A stretch of 64,000 bases of DNA from contig JAUHWT010000008.1 in NCBI GenBank assembly GCA_030427145.1, positions 143,107 through 207,106 on the forward strand. The letters are read 5' to 3'. The position numbers and the translations under genes are program-made. Origin of the DNA: Alphaproteobacteria bacterium (GTDB lineage: Bacteria > Pseudomonadota > Alphaproteobacteria > Rhodobacterales > Rhodobacteraceae). Below, piece after piece: positions 26,524-35,272 of this stretch (position 1 is the stretch's first letter; every line of letters begins with the position of its first letter). Under the pieces are notes generated by a model, which saw only the letters and a list, made by a program, of their open reading frames with translations, did not search any database and was not told the DNA's origin.

Positions 26524-26920
26524 GTTCATTGCCCAAGCCCTCCTGGGTGCAACCCTGATGTTTGGCGGCGTTTCGGCCGTGCATGCCCAGGACGCCGGCA
26601 TCTCCGGCGACGCGGACAAGGGTGAACGGGTGTTTCGCAAATGCAAGGCGTGCCACATGGTGGGCCCGGACGCCAAATCCAGGGTCGGTCCCATCCTGAC
26701 GGGCGTAGTGGGCCGCGAAGCGGGTACCGTCGACGGCTTCAAGTACTCCGACAGCCTCCTGGAAATGGCCGCAAACGGCCTGGTCTGGGATGTCGAGTCG
26801 CTCGATGCGTTTCTGCTCAAACCCAAGGATTTCATGCCCGGCACCAAGATGAGCTTTGCGGGCCTCCGCAAGGACGAGGATCGCGCCGATGTCATCGCAT
26901 ATCTGGCGACTTTTGAGTGA
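26516..26920 (+). CDS. Class I c-type cytochrome
   Basis: 134 residues. Signal peptide ending AHAQ near residue 25; haem motif CKACH at residues 43-47; probable methionine ligand M112 in PGTKMSFAGL. The fold and length are those of cytochrome c2/c550-type proteins. It overlaps fghA by 8 bases and precedes xoxF by 142 bp. A periplasmic electron carrier, possibly between XoxG and the terminal oxidase; in Paracoccus a cytochrome gene occupies a similar place, but I would not equate the two without alignment. Confidence 0.9.
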   Translation: MNKFIAQALLGATLMFGGVSAVHAQDAGISGDADKGERVFRKCKACHMVGPDAKSRVGPILTGVVGREAGTVDGFKYSDSLLEMAANGLVWDVESLDAFLLKPKDFMPGTKMSFAGLRKDEDRADVIAYLATFE

Positions 26921-27062
26921 GAAGGGAGGACCACTGACCCAGACTACCCCGGAGATCCGTAAATTCCGAGCCTGCGGCCGGACCGGACGACCGGGAATAC
27001 CACGACAAAGGCACGGAAGATGTCACGTCGGTCATCCATGAAAAATAATCGGGAGAGAAACA

Positions 27063-28865
27063 ATGAAAAGGGCACTCGCCTTATCAACGGCCATACTGAC
27101 ATCCATGTCGGGCATGGCCGCTGCAAACTCGGATTTGCAGGGTTTGATTGACGACCCCAACCAATGGGCCATTCAAACCGGAGACTACAAAAACCAGCGC
27201 TTCTCGGAACTGGACCAGATCAACAAGGACAATGTTGGCGATCTTCAGGTCGCCTGGAGCTTTTCCACCGGCGTTCTGCGCGGCCATGAGGGTTCGCCCC
27301 TCGTGATCGGTGACGTCATGTACGTCCACACGCCATTCCCAAACATTGTCTATGCGCTCGACCTGACGGACGAGGGCCGCATCATCTGGAAATACGAGCC
27401 AAAACAGGACCCGGACGTCATCCCGGTCATGTGCTGTGACACGGTGAACCGTGGTGTCGCCTATGCCGACAACAAAATCTTCCTGCACCAGGCCGATACA
27501 ACCGTGGTCGCCCTGAACGCGGAAACCGGTGCGGTTGAGTGGAGCGTCGTCAACGGCGATCCGGCAATCGGCGAGACCAACACCGCAACCGTGATGCCGG
27601 TGAATGACAAGGTGATCGTCGGTATTTCCGGTGGTGAGTTCGGCGTGCGCGGCCATGTCACCGCCTATAACATCGCTGACGGCTCCATGGCATGGCGTGC
27701 CTATTCCATGGGCCCGGACGAGGACATTCTCATTGACCCGGAAAACACCACCCATCTCGGTGAACCCGTGGGCGAGAATTCCGGCACCAACACCTGGGAA
27801 GGTGACCAGTGGCAGATCGGTGGCGGCACCACCTGGGGCTGGTACTCCTATGATGCCGAGGAAAACCTCGTCTATTACGGCACCGGCAACCCTTCGACCT
27901 GGAACCCGGCACAGCGCCCTGGCGACAACCGCTGGTCCATGACCATCATGGCCCGCGATGTCGACACCGGTGTGGCCCGCTGGTTCTACCAGATGACCCC
28001 GCATGACGAGTGGGACTTCGACGGCGTCAACGAGATGATCCTGACGGAACAGGAGATCGACGGCGAGGAGCGCAAGCTTCTGACCCATTTCGACCGTAAC
28101 GGTCTGGCCTACACCATGGACCGTGTGACCGGCGAACTGCTCGTGGCCGAGAAATATGATCCGGCCGTGAACTGGACCACCGGCGTCGACATGGATCCCG
28201 AATCCGAGAACTACGGACGCCCGGCCGTTGTGGCCGAGTACTCCACCGAGCAGAACGGCGAGGACGTCAACTCGACCGGCATCTGCCCGGCCGCTCTCGG
28301 AACCAAGGACCAGCAGCCGGCAGCCTACTCGCCGGAAACCCAGCTCTTCTACGTGCCGACCAACCACGTCTGCATGGACTATGAGCCGTTCCGCGTCAGC
28401 TACACCGCCGGTCAGCCCTATGTGGGTGCGACCCTGTCGATGTACCCCGCCCCCGAAAGCCACGGCGGCATGGGCAACTTCATCGCTTGGGACAACGTCA
28501 AGGGTGAAATCGTATGGTCGCTGCCCGAGCAGTTCTCGGTCTGGTCCGGAGCTCTGGCAACAGCCGGTGACGTCGTGTTCTACGGCACGCTTGAGGGCTA
28601 CCTGAAGGCTGTGGACGCCACCACGGGTGAGGAGCTTTACCGCTTCAAGACACCGTCCGGCATCATCGGCAACGTCATGACCTACACCCATCAGGAAAAA
28701 CAGTATCTTGCGATCCTGTCCGGTGTTGGTGGCTGGGCCGGTATCGGTCTCGCGGCCGGTCTGACCAACCCCAATGACGGCCTCGGTGCCGTGGGCGGAT
28801 ATGCGGCACTCAGCGACTACACCGCTCTGGGTGGCCAGCTGACCATCTTCAAACTGCCTGACTGA
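27063..28865 (+). CDS. xoxF: Lanthanide-dependent methanol dehydrogenase XoxF
   Basis: 600 residues with a signal peptide (cleavage near AAA-NS, residue 22) and an eight-bladed PQQ beta-propeller. The adjacent disulfide pair C124-C125 ([10 protein letters not shown]) is present. By family analogy the metal site uses E192, N276 and catalytic D318; the extra D320 in WDFDGVNE is the XoxF hallmark, since calcium-type MxaF has no aspartate there. Expected to oxidise methanol to formaldehyde (or further) in the periplasm with PQQ and a light rare earth. GGGAGAG site before the ATG. Followed by xoxG and xoxJ; no mxaF or mxaI is in the window. Confidence 0.97.
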   Translation: MKRALALSTAILTSMSGMAAANSDLQGLIDDPNQWAIQTGDYKNQRFSELDQINKDNVGDLQVAWSFSTGVLRGHEGSPLVIGDVMYVHTPFPNIVYALDLTDEGRIIWKYEPKQDPDVIPVMCCDTVNRGVAYADNKIFLHQADTTVVALNAETGAVEWSVVNGDPAIGETNTATVMPVNDKVIVGISGGEFGVRGHVTAYNIADGSMAWRAYSMGPDEDILIDPENTTHLGEPVGENSGTNTWEGDQWQIGGGTTWGWYSYDAEENLVYYGTGNPSTWNPAQRPGDNRWSMTIMARDVDTGVARWFYQMTPHDEWDFDGVNEMILTEQEIDGEERKLLTHFDRNGLAYTMDRVTGELLVAEKYDPAVNWTTGVDMDPESENYGRPAVVAEYSTEQNGEDVNSTGICPAALGTKDQQPAAYSPETQLFYVPTNHVCMDYEPFRVSYTAGQPYVGATLSMYPAPESHGGMGNFIAWDNVKGEIVWSLPEQFSVWSGALATAGDVVFYGTLEGYLKAVDATTGEELYRFKTPSGIIGNVMTYTHQEKQYLAILSGVGGWAGIGLAAGLTNPNDGLGAVGGYAALSDYTALGGQLTIFKLPD

Positions 28866-28884
28866 TCGTTCAGGACGCGAAACC

Positions 28885-28916
28885 GGGGCTGGCGCAACAC
28901 TGGTCGTGCCAGCCCC
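28885..28916 (+). promoter_or_regulatory. Intercistronic hairpin between xoxF and xoxG
   Basis: GGGGCTGGC at 28885-28893 pairs perfectly with GCCAGCCCC at 28908-28916 around a 14-base loop. No T-run follows, so it is not a good terminator. Its place right after a very abundant protein's gene suggests a 3'-end stabiliser or partial attenuator that keeps xoxF expression above xoxG/xoxJ. Confidence 0.6.
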
Positions 28917-28938
28917 AACCAGAAACAAAGGAAAAATA

Positions 28939-29460
28939 ATGCGCTACCTGGGAGTGATGCTCGCCTTTACGATGGTCTCCGGATCGTCCCTGCCTGGCCT
29001 GGCGGACGATGCGGATGAAATCGACAACATTACCGCAGCTTACAGCGAGGACGGGCGGTATTTCACCGAGGATGACGTTCCCACCTACAACGTGTCCGAG
29101 GACGGAACCATAGACTGGCTGAGCTATTCCGGTTTCCGCCGTTACCACTCGGAATGCCACGTCTGTCACGGCCCCGAGGGCGAGGGTTCAAGCTACGCAC
29201 CTGCACTGAAGAATTCCGCCATCGACATGGATTACTACGACTTCGTCGATGTGGTGGTGAACGGACGCAAGAAAATCAACGCGGCGGAGAACTCCGTGAT
29301 GCCCGCGTTCGGGGACAACCCCAACGTGATGTGCTACCTCGACGACATCTACGTCTACCTCAAGGCACGCGGCACCGACGCAATCCCACGCGGGCGCCCG
29401 AAATCAAGAGAAGACAAATCCGACGTAATCCGCGAGGACGAGAATGCCTGCCTGGGCTAA
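28939..29460 (+). CDS. xoxG: XoxG-type c-type cytochrome, methanol metabolism-related
   Basis: 173 residues with a signal peptide (cleavage near GLA-DD). Haem motif CHVCH at residues 73-77 (ECHVCHGPEGEG), probable axial M121 (NSVMPAFG), and extra cysteines at 132 and 171, in line with the four-cysteine methanol-related cytochrome family. It is the direct electron acceptor of XoxF. AAGGAAAAATA precedes the ATG. Its end overlaps xoxJ by 17 bases. Confidence 0.92.
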   Translation: MRYLGVMLAFTMVSGSSLPGLADDADEIDNITAAYSEDGRYFTEDDVPTYNVSEDGTIDWLSYSGFRRYHSECHVCHGPEGEGSSYAPALKNSAIDMDYYDFVDVVVNGRKKINAAENSVMPAFGDNPNVMCYLDDIYVYLKARGTDAIPRGRPKSREDKSDVIREDENACLG

Positions 29461-30280
29461 AGCCTTCGGCCTCGCATTTATCGCTTTGGGCCTGCTGACA
29501 CCACAGGGGCAGGCCCAGACATCGGACCTTGTATCCAAAACCGCGTTCAGGGTTTGCGCCGACCCGGCCAACTATCCCGCCTCCAACCGGGAAGAGCAGG
29601 GCTACGAGAACAAAATCGCGGAACTGATTGCCGCGAAACTCGAACTCCCCGTGGAATACACCTGGTTTCCGATGGCCACCGGTTTTGTCCGCAACACCCT
29701 GCGCGCCAACAAATGCGACGTGGTGATCGGATACGCCCAGGGCCACGAACTGGTCCAGAACACCAACCACTACTTCACATCCTCCTACGTGCTGATCGTG
29801 CCAAATGACGGCGATCTGGCGGACGTGGAGAGCCTTGGCGATGAACGCCTCAAACCCCTGAAAATCGGCGTTGTGGCCGGCTCACCCCCCGCAACACACA
29901 TGGCCCGCAACGGTCTGATCGGTAAGGCAAAAGCCTACAACCTGATGGTGGACCGCCGCCATGAATCGCCTGTCCCGGACATGCTCGATGACCTTGATGC
30001 GGGCGCCATCGACGCGGCCATTGCCTGGGGTCCTCTCGCCGGCCCACTGGTTAAGGACGACCATCCCGACCTGAAGGTGACACCGCTCACGCAGGAGACC
30101 CTGCCGCCACGGCTCTACTTCCGGATCACCATGGGCGTGCGTCAGGGCGAGAAGGTCTGGGTGCGTAAGCTGAACTCCCTGATCCGCAGAAACCAGGATG
30201 AAATCAACGGGATCCTGGCCGATGCGGGTGTGCCGCTGATGAACGACATGGGCACGGGAGTACTCGGAGAACCCAATTGA
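29444..30280 (+). CDS. xoxJ: XoxJ/MoxJ-like periplasmic binding protein
   Basis: 278 residues, signal peptide MPAWAKAFGLAFIALG..GQA, then a type 2 periplasmic-binding fold (FRVCADPANYPASNREEQGYENKIAELIA is the family's opening, with VVIGYAQGHELV later). It belongs to the quinoprotein-dehydrogenase-associated binding-protein family. MxaJ/XoxJ are required for methanol dehydrogenase activity and are thought to help activation or assembly. The start lies inside xoxG and the stop overlaps the next gene, so xoxG, xoxJ and the CXXCW gene are translationally coupled. Confidence 0.93.
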   Translation: MPAWAKAFGLAFIALGLLTPQGQAQTSDLVSKTAFRVCADPANYPASNREEQGYENKIAELIAAKLELPVEYTWFPMATGFVRNTLRANKCDVVIGYAQGHELVQNTNHYFTSSYVLIVPNDGDLADVESLGDERLKPLKIGVVAGSPPATHMARNGLIGKAKAYNLMVDRRHESPVPDMLDDLDAGAIDAAIAWGPLAGPLVKDDHPDLKVTPLTQETLPPRLYFRITMGVRQGEKVWVRKLNSLIRRNQDEINGILADAGVPLMNDMGTGVLGEPN

Positions 30281-30816
30281 TCCGCATTCTCGCGACCCTT
30301 CTGCTGCTCATACCCGTCATGGGGCAGGCGCAGCGGGTCGCGGAACCGGATGGCTACCGGGACCACGACTACAGATCACCGGTCCCGGTCTCCCTGACCG
30401 GAACCGTCACCATCGACAGCGACGCGGCCTATGCCCTGTGGAAAACCGACCGGGTCGCCTTCGTCGACGTCCTGCCCCAGGCTCCAAAACCCGCGAACCT
30501 GCCCGAAGGCACCATCTGGCGCGAAAAACCGCGCCATTCCATTCCCGGCGCAACCTGGCTGCCCAATGTGGGTTATGGGCAGTTGGCTGACATCACCGAC
30601 GACTATTTCCGCGCGGGCCTCTCCGCCGCCACGTCAGGCGACCTCCACCACCCGGTGGTGATCTTTTGCCTTACCGACTGCTGGATGTCCTGGAACGCCG
30701 CCCGACGCGCGCTGGGATACGGCTACACCCACGTGTTCTGGTATCCTGACGGCACCGATGGCTGGGAGTTTGAATCCTACCCGACAGAGATCATCAAACC
30801 CGTACCTGGTTACTAA
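30277..30816 (+). CDS. PQQ-dependent catabolism-associated CXXCW motif protein
   Basis: 179 residues with a signal peptide (RILATLLLLIPVMGQA). Rhodanese-like layout with the diagnostic segment FCLTDCWMSWNAARRALG; here the cysteines are C131 and C135 directly followed by W136. Secreted redox or sulfur-transfer function is likely, but no substrate is established. TTG start inside the xoxJ stop (TTGA), with CTCGGAGA a few bases upstream. Convergent with the second SoxYZ-like gene, 4-base overlap. Confidence 0.88.
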   Translation: MIRILATLLLLIPVMGQAQRVAEPDGYRDHDYRSPVPVSLTGTVTIDSDAAYALWKTDRVAFVDVLPQAPKPANLPEGTIWREKPRHSIPGATWLPNVGYGQLADITDDYFRAGLSAATSGDLHHPVVIFCLTDCWMSWNAARRALGYGYTHVFWYPDGTDGWEFESYPTEIIKPVPGY

Positions 30817-31652
30817 AACCCGGCCACCGCCCGCGATGCATGGGCCACGGTCCCATCCGTATCCGTCATGGTCACATCCACGGTCCCGGTTTCCCCTGGC
30901 ACGGACAGGCTCAGTTCCGGGTTCTCGCTCAGGGAAATGCTCCCCGTCACATCGACAAACCCCTGACCGTCCAGGTCGATCTCAACCCTCTCCACATAGC
31001 GCATCGGAATAAACAGCAGCGAGATCTGATCCATCTGCATTCCCGAATGGCTCGGATGGCTGATCCCCACATCGAGCCGTTTCCGCCCACCGCCTGGATT
31101 TGCCGCCGCCAACAGGGTCTCCTTCACCGAACCCGCCGCCTGTAAATCCGAAATCCCGATCGTCATCTCGCCCAGTGTCTCAAGCGCAATCTCAGGGTCC
31201 GTCCCCGGCGGTGCAGAACACGCGCCCAGACCGGAGGTTTTGACAAACGTCTCCGCCACCAGCAGCTGACCCTCGACCGTTTCCGCCACCACATGCACCG
31301 GCGTTGGCCCGTTGATCCGCATGGTCGCGTCAAAGAAAAACGCGGGCAGGGGCCTCTCCAGGTCAAACACCGCCGATACCGGCATCGGGTTTTCATCAAT
31401 GATCAGCGTCACCCGGCGCAGCATCGCATTGGGCGGCGCCTCCACCTGCGCCGATATGTTCGTCCGCGCGTCATTCGGTGTCCGGTAGGGCGCCTCAATG
31501 ACAATCATATCGCCCGCCGGTGTCAGCAGCGCATCGCCGTAAATCTCCGCGCTCAAATCCTGCCAGGTCCCGCCCTCTGTTGCGCCGGCTCCCACCGCAC
31601 CAACCGCCACCAGGGAAACACCCGCCAGAAGCCCCCTCACAATCCGTCTCAT
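30813..31652 (-). CDS. Second SoxYZ-like quinoprotein-associated carrier
   Basis: 279 residues, signal peptide to about residue 25 (GAVGAGATEGG). Same layout as the carrier at 21781-22599: SoxY-like half, candidate carrier cysteine C145 in SGLGACSAPPGTDPE, then a SoxZ-like half with VGISHPSHSGMQMDQ and GSISLSENPELSLS. The shared CSAP..DPE and SENP motifs show the two are paralogues, but they are clearly diverged. The ATG at 31652 has GGAGGATGAC upstream. One base separates it from the YVTN gene, so it sits in a minus-strand operon with the YVTN and MxaD-like genes. Confidence 0.83.
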   Translation of the reverse strand: MRRIVRGLLAGVSLVAVGAVGAGATEGGTWQDLSAEIYGDALLTPAGDMIVIEAPYRTPNDARTNISAQVEAPPNAMLRRVTLIIDENPMPVSAVFDLERPLPAFFFDATMRINGPTPVHVVAETVEGQLLVAETFVKTSGLGACSAPPGTDPEIALETLGEMTIGISDLQAAGSVKETLLAAANPGGGRKRLDVGISHPSHSGMQMDQISLLFIPMRYVERVEIDLDGQGFVDVTGSISLSENPELSLSVPGETGTVDVTMTDTDGTVAHASRAVAGF

Positions 31653-31653
31653 G

Positions 31654-32628
31654 TCATCCTCCCACATCCGGCGCGACAAACTTCCCGAAAGCCCGGGGGC
31701 CATCACCGGTCGCAATCTCCCCGATCACGTCAAGCCCGCCCGCGTCGATCAGACTGACGGTATTGGAAAACCAGTTGGCCACGATCACCGTGCCGCCGTC
31801 TCCGGTCACGTCGATGCCTTCCGGGTATTCCCCCACATCAATCGTCACCTGTTCGGTCATTGCGTCGAGGTTGATCACGCTCACCGTATCAGAATACTGG
31901 TTCGTCACAAAACCTTTGCCACCGGCAAAGGCGATCCCATAGGGACGCTCGCCCACCTCGGCTGTTCCGGTTACCTCACCCAGGACCGGGTCAACCTTCG
32001 TCACCGAATTCGACCCCACATCGGTGGTATAAACAAATCCATCCGGTCCCACCGATATGCCAAAAGGCCGCACACCCACCGGCACGGAATGTCGCAATTT
32101 AAAGGTCGCGAGATCAAACACCGAAACCTGATCCGCATCCCGGTCAGCCGACGCCAACCATGACCCGTCCTCCGCCACCACCAGACCTGCGGGAGCCGAC
32201 CCGGTCTCAAGCGTCCGGACCACCTCCATCCCATCCGTATTCACCCCCCAGATCCGCGCATTGTACCAGTCAGAGACGAAAATCATGCTCCCGTCCGGCG
32301 CAACCGCAATCCCCAACGGGCCGCCATCCAGGACCAGGTCGTCCAAAACCTCACCCGAGGCCTGATCGAACTTCGATACCGTTTTTGTATCCGGACCAAC
32401 CGTGTAGAAAACGCCGCTGGCCGGATGCACCGCAATCGCGGCCGGCTTCCCCGGCACCGCAACCCTCTGCCGCTCCACCCCGGTCTCCAGGTCCAGAATG
32501 CTCACGTCACTGCTGTTCTGGTTGGTCACAAACGCAATGTCGCCGGCCACGGTCGGCCCCGCAGCCAGCGACAAAAACATAACAGCCAGGGCAGTGTCAA
32601 TTGCCCGCAAACCGTTCCACCAGAGCAT
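31654..32628 (-). CDS. YVTN-repeat beta-propeller, PQQ-catabolism-associated
   Basis: 324 residues with a signal peptide (TALAVMFLSLAAGPTVAG). At least six YVTN-type repeats (FVTNQNSSDVSILD, GVFYTVGPDTKTVSKFD, GFVYTTDVGSNSVTKVD, GFVTNQYSDTVSVIN and others) form a seven-bladed propeller. It matches the PQQ-dependent-catabolism-associated propeller family; related genes lie in the Methylobacterium lanthanide (lut) and Pseudomonas ped clusters. The start ATG at 32628 is inside the MxaD-like gene (32-base overlap). It lacks PQQ-binding features, so a scaffold or binding role is more likely than catalysis. Confidence 0.82.
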   Translation of the reverse strand: MLWWNGLRAIDTALAVMFLSLAAGPTVAGDIAFVTNQNSSDVSILDLETGVERQRVAVPGKPAAIAVHPASGVFYTVGPDTKTVSKFDQASGEVLDDLVLDGGPLGIAVAPDGSMIFVSDWYNARIWGVNTDGMEVVRTLETGSAPAGLVVAEDGSWLASADRDADQVSVFDLATFKLRHSVPVGVRPFGISVGPDGFVYTTDVGSNSVTKVDPVLGEVTGTAEVGERPYGIAFAGGKGFVTNQYSDTVSVINLDAMTEQVTIDVGEYPEGIDVTGDGGTVIVANWFSNTVSLIDAGGLDVIGEIATGDGPRAFGKFVAPDVGG

Positions 32629-33133
32629 CGAGCCCCGCCTGATACACCGCCGACACGGCGGCAATCGCGGCCTCGTCATTGAGTTCGGGTGGCGGATCGT
32701 TGTTCGGGTAGCCGCGGTAAAACGCCCCGCGCCACTCAACCACCGATCCGCCACCATCCACCGGGATCACCGTCAAATGGGAGGAATAATTGGTGACCGG
32801 CAGCACCTCCACCAGCACGTCCGTAATGCGGTAGGAGTAGCTCATCTTCTCGTCGCTATACTTGTAGAGGATCTCCGAAATCGTCGGACCACCTTCCTCT
32901 CCAAGCGTCAGGACACGGGTCGCATCGATCTCGTTTCCGCCTTCACCCTCGGTTGAGTAGACGGCCGGGTGCCAGCCCATGTCCTGAAAATCCCCAATCG
33001 CCGACCAGACCTCTTCCGGCGGCGCGGCAACTTCCGCGGTCAGCGTGATTTTCTGCCGCGTCGGCCCGTGAGCCATAGCCGCCAGCGGCACAACCATGCC
33101 GATCAGCACGGCCGCAAGTCGAACGAATTTCAT
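32597..33133 (-). CDS. SRPBCC family protein, MxaD-like
   Basis: 178 residues. Signal peptide ending MAHG near residue 22, then a START/SRPBCC fold (ITLTAEVAAPPEEVWSAIGDFQDMGWHPAV). MxaD of methylotrophs is a periplasmic protein of this kind that aids electron transfer from methanol dehydrogenase to its cytochrome; a parallel role with XoxF and XoxG is likely. Start at 33133 preceded by GGGGAGGAG. First gene of a minus-strand trio (MxaD-like, YVTN, SoxYZ-like). A 16-bp GC palindrome at 33169-33184 lies in its 5' region. Confidence 0.75.
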   Translation of the reverse strand: MKFVRLAAVLIGMVVPLAAMAHGPTRQKITLTAEVAAPPEEVWSAIGDFQDMGWHPAVYSTEGEGGNEIDATRVLTLGEEGGPTISEILYKYSDEKMSYSYRITDVLVEVLPVTNYSSHLTVIPVDGGGSVVEWRGAFYRGYPNNDPPPELNDEAAIAAVSAVYQAGLDALVERFAGN

Positions 33134-33543
33134 CGCTCCTCCCCATTCAGTCCATTCCCTGAAACCTCTCCCGCCGCGGCGGGACGGCCCCATTGCAAAA
33201 TCAGTTTAGTTTCAGTGCCAAACCCGGCAATAGGCCATAAGTATCGGTTCCACACGAAGCCCGGTATAAGGCACACTCCGCGCCGGGGAGGCTGGAACAC
33301 CATGAAAGTTCATCGCGCAGTGATGGAACGCCAACGGCATGCGGCTGCGGCGCGTTTCCAGTGCTCGATACCTGCCCGAACCAAAACCGGTAACAAAACC
33401 TCGCGACCACCGACCAAACCGGAAAAAGAGCTTGAACTCCGCGTCGCAACAGGCCGAATGGTGACGATTTTACGAGGGTAGAAACACAACAATCCGGCAC
33501 GACGCGGCAACCGCGGGCCGGAATGAAACAGGGGGAAATCAAC
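33134..33543. other. Divergent intergenic region with hairpins
   Basis: 410 bp between the MxaD-like gene (minus) and the importer operon (plus); it must hold both promoters. A perfect palindrome TCCCGCCGCGGCGGGA lies at 33169-33184 on the MxaD side. On the other side, TCCGGC (33493-33498) pairs with GCCGGA (33517-33522) and CGCGG with CCGCG inside it, giving a long stem-loop just before the ribosome binding site of the binding-protein gene. No convincing -35/-10 pair was found by eye. A possible small gene at 33302-33481 is listed separately. Confidence 0.5.
33302..33481 (+). CDS. Possible small basic protein (doubtful)
   Basis: 59 codons from an ATG preceded by GGGGAGG ten bases upstream. 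The product would be basic and polar (MKVHRAVMERQRHAAAARF start) with no signal peptide or known motif. Support is limited to the ribosome binding site and position in an otherwise empty 410-bp gap. It may equally be leader sequence of the importer operon. Confidence 0.25.
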   Translation: MKVHRAVMERQRHAAAARFQCSIPARTKTGNKTSRPPTKPEKELELRVATGRMVTILRG

Positions 33544-34518
33544 ATGACGGGTAAACTGGGCGCGGCACTGCTTGCCGCCGCAACGCTCTGCGCCAGCCTT
33601 CAGTCGGCCTTTGCCGACACGCCACAGATCAGGGCCGCAACGCTGAAAATCGGCACGGTCAACTGGGAATTGAACACCATCACCAGCAACGGCTTTGACA
33701 CCGACAACGGTTTCGAACTGGTCATGCAGCCCTATGCCGACAACGGCGCAACCCGCGTGGCCCTTGAGGGCGGCGAGGCCGACCTCGCCGTGGCCGACTG
33801 GATCTGGGTCGCCCGCCAGCGCGCCGCCGGGAAGGACTACGTGTTCATCCCCTATTCCAAAGCCGTTGGCGGCATGCTGGTCTCAGAGGACAGCGACGCC
33901 CAAACGCTTCAGGACATGGAAGGCAAAAAAATCGGCATCGCGGGCGGCCCGCTCGACAAAAGCTGGCTGATCCTCCAGGCCTATGCCACCCAGGAATACG
34001 GCATGGACCTGGTCGGAACCACCGAACAGGTCTTCGGCGCACCACCCCTTGTTTTCAAAACCGCCCTCCAGGGTGAGGTCGACGGGGCCATCAACTTCTG
34101 GCACTTCCTCGCGAAAATGAAATCGGCCGGAATGCGCGAGCTTATTTCCGTGGCCGACGCCTCCGTGGCCCTCGGCCTCGACCCGAACGTCCCGCTGCTG
34201 GGCTATGTGATGAAGGAAAGCTTCATCGCCGAAAACCCCGGCATCGCCCAGGCTCTCTACAACGCCAGCCGCGATGCCAAGGAGTTGCTGATGAACGACG
34301 ACGCGGCCTGGGACGCAATCCGGGACCAGATGAACGCCAGCAACGACGCCCAGTTTGAATCCCTCCGCACCGATTTCCGGGCGGGCATCCCGGATCCCGG
34401 TCCGGTCGATGAGCAGAGCGCGGATGAACTGCTCCAGCTCATGGCCGAACTCGGCGGCGAAAAACTCGTGGGCGGGGCGACCACACTGCCCGAAGGACTT
34501 TTCGCGGAGATCGAATGA
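33544..34518 (+). CDS. ABC transporter substrate-binding protein, SsuA/NMT1-like
   Basis: 324 residues, signal peptide to about residue 25 (QSAFADT). NMT1/SsuA-type binding fold (LKIGTVNWELNTITSNGFDT, GGEADLAVADWIWVARQRAAGKDY, KKIGIAGGPLDKSWLI). Periplasmic binding component of the importer encoded next. Ligand unknown. The usual ligands of the fold are sulfonates, pyrimidines or nitrate, but its place within the XoxF locus suggests something serving methanol oxidation. ATG preceded by CAGGGGGAAA. Confidence 0.85.
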   Translation: MTGKLGAALLAAATLCASLQSAFADTPQIRAATLKIGTVNWELNTITSNGFDTDNGFELVMQPYADNGATRVALEGGEADLAVADWIWVARQRAAGKDYVFIPYSKAVGGMLVSEDSDAQTLQDMEGKKIGIAGGPLDKSWLILQAYATQEYGMDLVGTTEQVFGAPPLVFKTALQGEVDGAINFWHFLAKMKSAGMRELISVADASVALGLDPNVPLLGYVMKESFIAENPGIAQALYNASRDAKELLMNDDAAWDAIRDQMNASNDAQFESLRTDFRAGIPDPGPVDEQSADELLQLMAELGGEKLVGGATTLPEGLFAEIE

Positions 34519-34534
34519 CAGCCGGAACGCCTGC

Positions 34535-35272
34535 GTGAAAACACGGATCCTGTCCATCGTCAGCCTGCTGGCCCTCTGGGTCGTTGCCGCCTGGCTGACG
34601 GCGGACGCCCAAATTCTGCCACAGCCCTGGGCGCTGCTTAAACCGTTCTGGACCGAGACCGCGTCGGGCGAACTGCCCCATCACCTCGCTGTCACCAGCC
34701 TGCGGGTGGTCTGGGCATTCGCGCTCGCCATGGCCATCGGCACGACCCTGGGCGTGCTTATGGGCCTTGTCCCGGCTTTTGACCGCTGGCTGGACCCGTG
34801 GCTGGTGATCTTCCTAAACCTCCCCGCGCTGGTGCTGATCGTGCTCTGCTATCTTTGGATCGGCCTCAACGAGACCGCCGCGATCATCGCCGTCACGCTC
34901 AACAAGATCCCCAATGTGACAACCATCATCCGCGAGGGCGCCCGCTCACTCGACGGCAACCTCCGCGCCATGGCCCAGGTATTCCGCATGTCGCGCATGG
35001 TCTATCTGCGCCACATCATTCTGCCACAGCTTGCCCCCTACATCACCGGCGCCGCCCGCTCCGGCATCGCCGTCATCTGGAAAATCGTGCTGGTCGTCGA
35101 ATTCCTCGGCCGCTCCGACGGCATTGGCTTCCAGATCCATCTCTACTTCCAGCTGTTCGATGTCGCCATGGTTCTGGTCTATTCCCTGTCCTTCATCGCC
35201 GTCATGCTGCTGGTCGAATGGCTGATCCTACAGCCGTGGGAACGCCGCGTCCGCGCCTGGAGAACGGCATGA
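34535..35272 (+). CDS. ABC transporter permease, SsuC-like
   Basis: 245 residues with about six membrane helices. Typical BPD-transport inner-membrane segment VTTIIREGARSLDGNLRAMAQVFRMSRMVYLRHIILPQLAPYI, including the EAA-loop-like G..P pattern. No ATG in a suitable place: GTG at 34535, 16 bases after the binding-protein stop, is the start. The ATG at 34515 is in another frame and stops after seven codons. The end overlaps the ATPase start (ATGA). Confidence 0.86.
   Translation: MKTRILSIVSLLALWVVAAWLTADAQILPQPWALLKPFWTETASGELPHHLAVTSLRVVWAFALAMAIGTTLGVLMGLVPAFDRWLDPWLVIFLNLPALVLIVLCYLWIGLNETAAIIAVTLNKIPNVTTIIREGARSLDGNLRAMAQVFRMSRMVYLRHIILPQLAPYITGAARSGIAVIWKIVLVVEFLGRSDGIGFQIHLYFQLFDVAMVLVYSLSFIAVMLLVEWLILQPWERRVRAWRTA

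Noticed and set aside
26921..27062. Promoter or riboswitch upstream of xoxF
   Set aside because: The 142-bp gap must hold regulatory DNA, but I found no convincing -35/-10 pair, conserved aptamer or clear inverted repeat by eye.
28885..28916. Rho-independent terminator after xoxF
   Set aside because: No T-run follows the stem and xoxG starts 23 bases later on the same strand; treated as an intercistronic hairpin.
27084..28928. 614-codon open frame on the minus strand opposite xoxF
   Set aside because: It mirrors xoxF in a GC-rich gene; composition (long runs rich in Gly, Val, His, Asp) and the lack of any domain mark it as a shadow.
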